Below, piece by piece: positions 11,745-20,825 of a stretch of 64,000 nt of DNA. Numbering within the stretch: the stretch's first letter is position 1; each line of letters starts with the position of its first letter. The translations under genes were made by a program, and so were the position numbers. A model generated the notes under the pieces. The model saw nothing but the letters and a program-made list of their open reading frames with translations, was not told where the DNA came from and ran no database searches. This DNA is from Adiantum capillus-veneris (lineage: Eukaryota > Streptophyta > Polypodiopsida > Polypodiales > Pteridaceae): contig CM043954.1 of NCBI GenBank assembly GCA_014529385.2, positions 5,840,806-5,904,805 of the forward strand, given 5' to 3'.

Positions 11745-12243
11745 CATAGAAGGCGAGGACAATTCCAACAGGCGGGAACTGCTCCTTAGAAGGAAGACTA
11801 ACAAGAATTGCTACACCGGCAGTAATTAAGCAGTTACTACAGTAACTTTGTAAGCCTATAAATAGGACCCGCTATAGTGTCTCAAGGACTTTTTGGCTTA
11901 CAAAAATTCTTTTAACTTTTGGTTTACGAGCTCTTGCTTCTAGAACCCTAGCTTCATAAGATTTTGGCTTTCAACTCTGTAATCACTTACTCTTGTAATC
12001 AATCCTCAGACTTCTTCCGAGTTTAAGTCTATTATACGCTATACTGATTATCTTGTACTACTGATTTGAATCTATAATGCCACTCTCAGTCTTTCAATTT
12101 TCCATTTCAGTATAATTTTCCAGTAAATTCTCTATTCCAATCCAGTACTTAATCCCAATCATTACTAACTCAACTCCTAAATAATCAGTAGCTTTGAACT
12201 CTAACACTGGAATATCTGTCTGAAGAGACCAACTCCTATTCCA
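11745..12243 (+). repeat. 5' LTR of the gag-protease Gypsy element
   Basis: It aligns with 17771-18282 over its whole length, with shared landmarks AAGGCGAGGACAATT, CTATAAATAGGACCCGCTA and CTAACACTGGAATA. The TATAAATAGG run is a likely TATA box. It ends ...TTCCA immediately before the PBS-like sequence. Confidence 0.85.
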
Positions 12244-13493
12244 TTTTGGCGATCACACAATGGTTAGATCTGATTGCTCTTAGATCAACGAGCTATGTCT
12301 CCTAGTTATAATTCTCAACTACCAACATGCCACCCAAAGTCAGTTGTAGTCAAAAATCGTCAACCCGTTTTCACAATGATTCCACCCCTGTCGACCCTAT
12401 TCCAGAAGTGTCAAAAAGAGAGTCTGATACTAAGAGGGACCGCAAGTGTGAGACTAAGGCTCGGGAGGAGAAGATTAATGATGATGAGGCCAGAGACTCT
12501 CAGCATTCCAGTCACTCAAGGAGGAGAAGGGTTGAGCATGAGGAACGCAAAACCAAGACTCAAGGTCCTCGGTCCAGGCACAAGACAACTGAAGCCAAGG
12601 GTAGCAAAGGCAGTCGTCATAGTAGAAGCAGAAAGGCCAAGGAAGAGACTGAGAGTGAAACTAAAATAGAAGGTCACTTGGATGCCGACACTGATCATTA
12701 CAAAAAGTCATCCAGATGTAGTCGGGCTACCAAGACCAGAGGAAACAAATCTGATACGAATAGTCATGATTACACTGCTTCATTAAAAATATATTTTCCA
12801 ATGTTCAAAGGTGGGAAAAATTGTGAGGTCCCCACCCCATCGTATCAAACAACGGATCTGATGGTAAACCTGGTGGCCACTAGATCTATAGTGGAAGCAA
12901 AAAAAATGGTTCAGGGTTCAACTAGCGGACGATCTCTCATCACAAGGTGAGTCGAGTTCGAGCCTGCTAGCAACGAGATCTAGCTCCACCTTGCAGGGGA
13001 AGCGTACTTAATTATCTAGCGATCCTAAGACCCACCTTCCAAGAGGAGAGAAACCCCGAGTGCCTTTTTCCCCATGTTTCAGAGGCACGTACTCTCGAGG
13101 ATTCGCCGCTCTAGGGGCAATGAGTAATACTAATATCGAGTAAGCACTATGGGGACAGAGAGTTCCCGACCAATCGGGACCACCCGTCTCGTAGGCATTG
13201 GCAACCCGAGCCAAGCCCCCACTTTCCACCCCCACACTCAAACTTCCTTGTGTGACCTAATTACTACCACAAAGGTTGTTCAACATAGATATTCCTTGTT
13301 TAATTCCGAATCACGTGGTTCGTTAAAATAGCCCTTCAACCAGTATTGCAAACAACACCAAGACAAAATTCTAGTAAAAATTCTACTCAAACTTATTCAT
13401 AAAAGTTCTAATGTTCTGGAGGTACAACATCCCCCCTCCAGCGAGAGTTCACTCCTCCCGTTGTCGCCTAGCTGCCCATACAACTAGGTATGT

Positions 13494-13612
13494 CCACCTC
13501 ATAGAAAGCACGTCATGGACACTCCCACCGCATAGAAAGCAAGACGTGGGTTCCCACCGCATAGAAAGCAAGTCGTGGGTATCCACCGCATAGAAAGCAA
13601 GTCGTGGATTCA
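13494..13612 (+). repeat. 29-30 bp minisatellite, four units
   Basis: Four units of the form CCCACCGCATAGAAAGCAAGtCGTGGgtt lie head to tail within the 2.77-kb element. The opposite-strand copy has three (30319-30410), so the unit number differs between copies. Confidence 0.85.
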
Positions 13613-14862
13613 AGAGCCCTTAACGAGGAACTCTGCCCCTTGTGATCAGTAGGGGGGTAAGGACTGATTCAACATTGGAAATAAAATGAACATGCTGAGC
13701 TAAATTTTCCCTAGCAGACATTCTTTCCTCTTGCAAACAGCATACCCATCAAATATTACCTTCCTACTTTAGAACTTAATGTACAATGATTTCAATGCCG
13801 AGGTTTCCGTCGGATTTCTCCAACATGTTTGGGGATATGAGCATTCCTAACTGGCGTATGCAATTTTAGTTTAAACAACTTAAATAAAAATATGGTCTAC
13901 CTCTTCCACTTCTTTATCGATGGCCCATGAGATGGCCGGTATTTGTTCCTCCATGGGAGCCTTCCCCTTTCCGTTGACATTGCTCGTTCTTGCCTCGCGA
14001 TCATAGGCACCACCGAAGCACGTCCTCTTAACCGGGGCCATTTCTCACTACTTTAAATGATTATCTTGGAGAAAGAGCTAAGGTTCGCAAGCATCATAAC
14101 AGTCCAATGGGTAGATTAGTGACATCAATTAATCCCTCCTATATGAGAGTCTAGATTTCTTTCATAAAGCAATCATTAAGGATGGCACATAATCCTATGG
14201 GAACCGGCTCTAAGATAATTACCCGGCTTACATGATCAAGAATAATTAGGATTTCACTATTGGAATTACCAGAGAATTGGATTAAGTATGATTAAACTAT
14301 TTCCTAGCAATTAGATGATGCAGATTTACCCTATGCATATGTGTGAGGAAAAACCAATTCTTAGAGACTTATTGACGGATTAATTTCTTCTTAATTACGT
14401 CTTAATGCATAAGAGAAATGAATTCAATTAAGCTACAATGTTAATGAGTGATTACAATAGTGATTCTCTTCAATCTGCACAAATACTAGCTTACCGATTA
14501 ATTACTATGCTATCTAGAGAGAGAAGATTCTGATAATTATGCTCTAATCATTAATTGAGAGTGAAGAATGGCTGATAATTCAGCTATGGAATGATGATTA
14601 CGTAATAGAGTACGAATAAGGAGAATTTAGAGAGTAGTCATAGAGATTTTCAGCTAGGAATAGGCATAATGTACAAGAAATTTTTGGTAGTAGAGAAAGG
14701 AATTTTCAGATGGCATTAATTAAACTGTCGTTACCGTGATTAAGATCTGGTAATCTTCTCGATTTTCTGATCTAATCGAGCTTCTTGAGATGAAAATTCG
14801 GCAGCACCTCCCTCCTAGCTTCTTCTTCAATAGGTGTGTGATTCGGCAGCACCTTCCAAATG

Positions 14863-14932
14863 TATGTGGGTGTGTGTGTATGCACTGTGTGTGTGTGTGT
14901 GTGATCATAAGTGTGTGTGTATGTGTATGCAG
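14863..14932. repeat. TG-rich microsatellite
   Basis: An interrupted (TG)n run within the 2.77-kb element. The matching (AC)n run is at about 27661-27720 in the other copy, so the microsatellite was present in the ancestor. Confidence 0.8.
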
Positions 14933-17770
14933 GTCTTTAAATAGGCTCCTACAGGCTGAAAATTGATCTGGGTTGCTAAATGCATCTGGGAGCTTCTCCA
15001 GTTAAGCATGGCAAGTCCAGTTCTCTGTCCACCAAGTGTCAGGTTGGCTTGGTTAAATGGTTCTGAGACTGAGTTGCAGGCTTGGCGCCTTTCCCAAGAC
15101 TCCCACAAAGCAAGCGGGCGCCCCCTAGCTGCTAAAGCTGATCTGGAGTGGCCTGGGACCTGTTCCCACACAGTCCCGGGCCCCCGGTGCCTCCCCGGAC
15201 AATTTTTAGGAAATTTGGTTCTAGGCTAAAACGGGTCATACGAATCGGATTTTGATGCCGTAAATTGCCATACGAAGCTCTAACTAAGGCATACTGGCCC
15301 GACTACCTGCCATATTTAGCAGCCCCCGGGGTCCGAAAATGCTTTTTTTTCAAATTCGGGGTACGGGTGCAAATTTTCGAGACGGTCGAGACTGGTCGGG
15401 TCGGGTGACCAAAAACTTATTATTTTTAGAAATTTTTCACAAAAATTATTTTAATTCACATTTTGAAGCTTTATAACATTCTAAACATCATGGCACTGAC
15501 GGAATCTGGAAAACTGCTAAAAATAGTAACTTATTCCATTGTATTCATTTCGTGGTACAAGGGTGCTCTTGTGATCGGGTCAGAGACCTTACAAAAATTA
15601 TGATCCTAATGTCCACATTCAAGACTTTGAGCAGTATGCCAAATTAAAGAATATTGATGAAGATGATTGGGAGAATATTTTCCTCAAAAAATTGAAGGAT
15701 GCAACGAGGAAATGGTATTACCACTATCCAGCTTGCCAGCTCAGGTCTTACAATAAACTGATCAAAGCTTTCATACTTGAGTACTCAGACAATAGAGGTG
15801 ATGAAAACATTCTTTGTGAACTGGACAAAATCAGGCAAGCAAAATTTTCTGTAAGAAGTCATGTGGAAAAGATCAAAGAATTGACTAGGTAGCTGCGTGC
15901 ATGGTTTCATAATGGGTTAAACAGCAAGAAGCTGAGAGAACAAGAGATACATGCACCTACAAAGAAGTTCAATGACTTGTTGTAGAGAGCTCTGAAGCTT
16001 GAGCAGCAAGCCAAGAAGGAGCGAAGCCATAAAAAGCAAAGGTCTAGTAGTAGCAGCTCTTCTACGGAGAATTCCAAATCCAGTGAGACTTCTAGCAGTT
16101 TTGATAGTAGTTCAGATGAAAAGAACAAGGACAAGGCTAAGAAAGGGTCTTGGTCTTGAAAAATTGATGAAATGGCTAGGCAGATTTCTTAAATCAGCCA
16201 TACCAGACAACCAGTCAGGAAGATGGAAACGTGGTGTTCCAAATGCAAATCCAGAGATCATGTTCCAAACAAATGCCCACATTGCACATAATGCAAATCT
16301 ATGGCCATCTGTGGAATAACTGTGGCATTCAAATCCATCATTTCAAGGAAGGTAAGGATCTGTCTCTCATTGCATCTACAAATGCCAAATCTGCCAAGGT
16401 AGAGATGACCAGTGGAGCCAAAGAAGAAAATTCAGGTACCAGCGGGACTAGTACTAGGCACGCCAAATACCAAGCGGGTACTGGCCAAGGCCGAGGTCGT
16501 TGAAATTTCCAGAATCAAAGTCTTAACTGCTGTACTTGTGGGAAATATGGGCACTTTGCAGCTCAGTGTCTAGAGGCACCCAGTACCAAGGCTACTACGG
16601 CAAAAGCACCGGAACCAGTTCCAGTATGGGCAGTCACTGATAGTAAAGGGGTGATTATTGAAGAAATTCTAGACGAGCCTGTGAAACCAGTCAATCATGG
16701 AACCAGTAAATGGGCTCAGCAAAGGGCAGTCTGGAAGGCTAAGGGCAAGGAGAAGGTTATGAGAGCTGGCAACTAAGATCATAGAGGATTTAGTTTAAAA
16801 GCTACCAGAGCAGCAGGAGAGTTTTGATTCTCGTGTTATTCAAAAGATATTAGCCCAGTATTTTGAGACCATGCTTGCTGCAGTGCAAGGACTTGTGGAG
16901 GATCTAGGGTAGGTAAAATCAAATTTGACTGCAACGGGCAGCACTGAACCGGGGAAAGCACAGTGTCTTCCTCAGTGTCAGTCAAAGCTTAGTACAAACA
17001 CCAAAACAAAGGAACGGAAATGTGAAGATAGTCCTGATTCCTTGAGTTTTGATGATATTTTCGACCAAGAGAGAGAAGAGATCCATGTTAAAATATGTGA
17101 ACGAATTTAGAAATTGACGGTCGAAATAGAAGATATCAGAAAGACTTTACCTGAAGTAGCAAAGTTTATCAAACAACAGAAAAAAGCTGAAGCCGATGCT
17201 AGAGGAGTTGATTTGTCAACTTTCATAGATAATGAGGGGCCAGTAATCCAGGTGGATTACAAGGTCAAGAAACAATGAGAGCTGCTACCCGGTGTTATAC
17301 TAGATGGAGGGGCCGGTGTGAATATTTTGGGGACACATCTTCAACAACAGCTTGGTATCACTTATTTAAAACCAGCACCCTTTAAGGTTAGAATGGTTGA
17401 TCATAGAGTTGTTCAGGCAACTGGTATGATCAACAATCTGTAGATTCGAGTGGCACTGAGACTTTTGAGGCACCAAAGGAAAAGAGCAAGAGGAAGCGGG
17501 TTTAGTGGAAGGTGTATTGGGTGGTTTCATCTCAAAATCAAGCGTTGGAATCTCCTTGGTTGGACACCCTTGGACTTACAACTATATGGGTGTCAAGCAC
17601 TCAACAAGCAAGAAGTATGGTATAAAGCTAGCAATACCAAAAGAGTACTATCATGAGGAACATCAGAAAACTCAGAAACCAGAGGGGTTCAAGGTTTCGG
17701 GTTTAGAAGGATTTTTTCCAGTCAGAAGAAAATTTTGGGTTATACCAAAATTCAAGAAAAGAGGGAAGGA

Positions 17771-18282
17771 TGTATAAGGCGAGGACAATTACAACAGGTG
17801 AGAACTGCTCCTTAGAAGGCAGACTAGCGGAAATTGCTACACCAGTAGTAATTCAACAATAATTATAGTAGCTACTGTAGTAACTTTGTAAGCCTATAAA
17901 TAGGACCCGCTACAGTGTCTCCAGAGCTTTTTGGCTTACGAAAGTTCTTGTAACTGTTGGCTTACGAGCTCTTGCTTCTAGAATCCTAGCTTCATAAGGT
18001 TTTGGATTTCAACTCTGTAATCACTTACTCCTATAATCAATTCTCAGACTTCATCCAAGTTTAAGCTTGTTGTACACTGTACTGATTATCTTGTACTACT
18101 AATCTGAATCTATAAAGCCACTCTCAGTCCTCCAATTTTCCATTTCAATACAATTTTCCAGTCAGTTCTCTATTCCAGTCGAGTACTTAGTTCCAATCAT
18201 TACTAAATGAGCTTCCTAAATAATCAGTATCTCTAAAGTCTAACACTGGAATAGCTGTTCGAAGAGACCTACTCCCATTCCA
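17771..18282 (+). repeat. 3' LTR of the gag-protease Gypsy element
   Basis: Starts TGTATAAGGCGAGG and ends TTCCA, then the target duplication TTGAC. It is preceded by the purine-rich AAGAAAAGAGGGAAGGA. Confidence 0.85.
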
Positions 18283-18913
18283 TTGACCTATTACATTCCC
18301 CAGCTTCAAATTATGCTCCAAGGGCATTGAAATGGTCTTACAATCATACATACCATACTTTGTCAACATGTTCAAAGCATACTACCATTGTGACAATCAT
18401 ACACCCTCTTGTGTGAAAATAATTTCAATGCCCAAAAAGTAATGTAGATCTCTCAAATCATTCATTTCAAATTCTTGCATAAATAGAGCCTCTACACCCT
18501 TTAATTTAGCCACATTATCACCACCAACAAGTGCTTCCTTTATCCTATATAATGCCACAAAATTCTCATACCAAGCTTTAGGTGTTGTAAGCGCCATGCC
18601 AAGGACCTACCGTCGGTTGCACCATCTCTAAATGGATACACCACGATTCTTGACATTCCTCCCGCTTGAGATTGACACCAAGACAAGACTCCTCCTACTC
18701 TTCAATGCCAACTCAAGGGGTTGATAAAATTTTCTTTTTCTCATATGGATCTCTTAAGCCTTCACGCAGAGTAGGTTGCTCTAGTTCAATGTTGGATTCC
18801 ATTGACAAAGAACTATGTTGCACTATTGGATCCATGCCTTCTTCAAGTCGAATGGGTTTTTCATTGGGGATCTAGGAGTATGTATCCACATTGCATAATT
18901 TTCCCATTCATGC
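18283..18913 (-). pseudogene. Old Copia element: reverse transcriptase part
   Basis: The minus strand encodes RT downstream motifs: ALYRIKEALVGGDNVAKLK, then FEMNDLRDLHYFLGIEI (the classical MKDLGxLxYFLGIEV block) and later LTKYGMYDCKTISMPLE. The YVDD box itself is not visible. Beyond 18600 the reading decays, and the sequence is cut at 18913 by the younger Copia. The segment is the upstream part of the RNase H remnant at 11.0-11.7 kb. Confidence 0.75.
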
Positions 18914-19667
18914 TGTTAAGTATGGAGCCTGATTTACCCTTGTAATGTTCTGTGGTAAATGTGCACATTTGTAAGGCCCCCATTATGAGGAGAAGCCATC
19001 GTGCGTGAAGGAAAATCACTCATCGGAAACCAAAATTTTCACGGACAAGAATCAAGGGCAACTTTAGAGAGCTCGAGACTTTTTTTTTTGCCAGAATATT
19101 ATGGCCGGACGGCGGCCGGAAAGTGGTTGGAAAACAACCGGTCGGTTGGCCGGTGGCCGGTAGTCAATGGCCGATGGCCGGTGGCCGGTGGCCGGAAGTC
19201 AATGGCCAGTGGCCGAATTCAAAAGCGGACTTGTCTTCTCAAGGGCGGCCACACATGGGCGGATTGGAGGGTCCGATTTGGACTTATTCGCACAAGGGTG
19301 GCTACACATGGATGTCTCTCATAAGAGAGGGCAGCCCTTTTGGCCTATAAAAGGAGGCCATTTCTACACACATTTCATAGTGTGAAGTTGATGCAACAAG
19401 GTGAGTGTGAGGTGGTGAGACTGAAGCAAGGCGGGAGCTCTATTAAGGGTCTAATCCCTTTGTAAACTACTTCTTTTGAAGTGCTAAAGCCATTGAGTGA
19501 CTGCTTTCCCGTGGACGTAGCCCACATTGGGTGAACCATGTATATCGTGTGTACTCTCTCTCTCTCTCTCTCTCTCTCTACTCTATAATCTCTTGTGTGT
19601 GAAATCTATCTCTCTCCATTAAGTAATCTACTCAAATATCTATTTAGCTACTTCTTATTTCTTAACA
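18914..19667 (+). repeat. 5' LTR of the Copia element, with GGCCGG tandem motifs
   Basis: A GC-rich tract (about 19096-19216) is built of TGGCCGG/TGGCCGA units. A TATAAAAGG box is at about 19346. A (CT)n run lies at about 19554-19579. The 3' LTR has fewer GGCCGG units and an extra GGGGGCGAAGGCCCCC palindrome. Confidence 0.95.
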
Positions 19668-19669
19668 AC

Positions 19670-19681
19670 TGGTATCAGAGC
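19670..19681 (+). promoter_or_regulatory. Primer-binding site
   Basis: TGGTATCAGAGC, two bases after the 5' LTR, complements the 3' end of initiator tRNA-Met and is the usual plant Copia PBS. Confidence 0.9.
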
Positions 19682-19739
19682 AAGGTTTGCTCGTAGCTAA
19701 ATTATCTCAAGGAAAGGATTCCTTGAATTGAGTAGGGAT

Positions 19740-20822
19740 ATGGCGGAGGAAGGGAAGCTCAAGATTGAGAAGTTCAACGGCAAAAACTACCAACATTGGA
19801 AGATGCAGATTGAAGACTATCTCTACCAGAAGGACCTCTATTTGCCACTAGGCGGTCTTGCGAAGAAGCCCGCAACAATGGCAAATGAAGCATGGATTTT
19901 TCTTGATCGAAAGGCACTGGGAACAATCCGGTTAAGCTTGGTGTCAACGGTGGCCTTCAATGTTTCGGAGATGAAGACCACGGAGGACTTGATGAAGTCA
20001 CTTGACAACTTCTACAAGAAACCATCGGCATCCAATAAGGTATTTCTTATGAAGCGCTTGTTCAATCTAAAGATGGCAGAGAATGGTTCAGTTGCAGAAC
20101 ACATAAATGACTTTAACACAAACATAAGTCAACTTCGATCTGTGAAAATCAATTTCGATGACGAAGTGCGAGCTCTCCTTATACTATCATCTCTACCGGA
20201 TAGTTGGGACAGCCTTGTGATGGCTGTAAGTAATTCTATCTCTGGCACAAATACTCTTAAGTTTGATGATGTTGTGGGTGTTCTCCTAAGAGAGAAAATG
20301 CGAAGGAGAAGCACAGGAGAATCATCAAGTGCTGCACTATCCGTGGAAACAAGAGGAAGGCCTAAGGAGAGGTTCAAAAACCAAAAGGGTCGTGATCGCT
20401 CAAGGCGGAGCAAGTCACGCACAAAGTCAGTTCTTGAATGTTGGAACTGCGGCAAGAAGGGCCGCATCAAGAAGGATTGCTGGTCTAAGAAGAAGAAGGA
20501 GACAGAGTCTCAAGACAACAAGCCAACATCGGAGGCCAATGTGGCAGGTAAAGTAGAGCAAGATGCTCTAATTCTCTCATTAGACAATGTGTCTAATTCC
20601 TCGATAGTAGATTCCGGGGCTTCATTCCATGCGATACCACACAAGCAACATTTCCAAGACTACACCAAAGGTAATTTTGGGTATGAATACTTGGGAGATG
20701 ATGAAGCTTGTGGGATTGTCGGCAAAGGTACAATTTCTGTCAAAACTGCTAGCGGAAATGAATGGAAGCTTAAATATGTTAGGCATGTTCCTTCTCTTCT
20801 CAAAAAATTAATCTCTACATGA
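19740..20822 (+). pseudogene. Copia gag and protease, first part of a broken polyprotein
   Basis: The ATG at 19740 begins MAEEGKLKIEKFNGKNYQHW, the standard Copia gag start, followed by the LxSSLP-type gag core. The zinc knuckle near 20437-20478 reads CWNCGKKGRIKKDC: the histidine of CCHC is arginine, so zinc binding is probably lost. The retropepsin site VDSGASFHA is near 20607-20633. The frame is closed by TGA at 20820, right after LLKKLIST, where the polyprotein normally continues. Confidence 0.9.
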
Positions 20823-20825
20823 CAA

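Larger units (their letters stand above)
12822..15593 (+). mobile_element. 2772-bp TG...CA element, probable solo LTR, inserted in gag
   Basis: It begins TGTGAGGTCCCCACCCC and ends GGGTCAGAGACCTTACA; the ends are short imperfect inverted repeats. The 5-bp duplication AAAAT flanks it (12817-12821 and 15594-15598). Removing the element and one AAAAT restores the gag codons exactly. There is no coding capacity. A second copy on the other strand (26994-31081) shares the ends and internal order. TG...CA ends and a 5-bp duplication suggest a solo LTR of unusual length; a non-coding retroelement with degenerate internal parts is the alternative. Confidence 0.8.
12274..17447 (+). pseudogene. Decayed gag-protease gene, split by a nested insertion
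   Basis: The frame at 12327-12820 encodes a strongly basic, Arg/Lys/Ser-rich region and the start of a gag domain (SLKIYFPMFKGGKN). Coding resumes at 15594 with the in-register continuation YDPNVHIQDFEQYAKLKNID, then LKDATRKWYYHYP, a typical retrotransposon gag. A serine-rich linker follows, then a CCHC knuckle (CCTCGKYGHFAAQC) near 16527-16570. The protease has LDGGAGVNILG near 17301-17335, where most retropepsins have D-S/T-G. Stops at about 15889, 15982, 16157 and 17441 look like CAG to TAG or similar changes. Translation would need suppression or another copy. Confidence 0.8.
11745..18282 (+). mobile_element. Non-autonomous Gypsy-type LTR element (gag-protease only)
   Basis: Two related LTRs (11745-12243 and 17771-18282) bound the element, and TTGAC is present at 11740-11744 and 18283-18287. 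The 3' LTR starts TGTATAAGG; the 5' copy starts CATAGAAGG, so its TG is mutated. A PBS-like TTTTGGCGATCACACAATGG follows the 5' LTR and a purine-rich tract precedes the 3' LTR. Between them I see gag, a zinc knuckle and a retropepsin, but no RT, RNase H or integrase. Without the nested 2.77-kb element the internal region is only about 2.75 kb. The LTRs are clearly diverged from each other, so the insertion is old. Confidence 0.85.

Noticed and set aside
13008-15229. Several ORFs of 60-90 codons inside the 2.77-kb element
   Set aside because: They are not conserved in frame in the second copy at 26994-31081 and contain no recognisable domain.
19001-19385. Overlapping ORFs in the Copia LTR, repeated at 23768-24140
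   Set aside because: They read through the GGCCGG tract of a non-coding LTR in all three frames and are not conserved in frame between the two LTRs.
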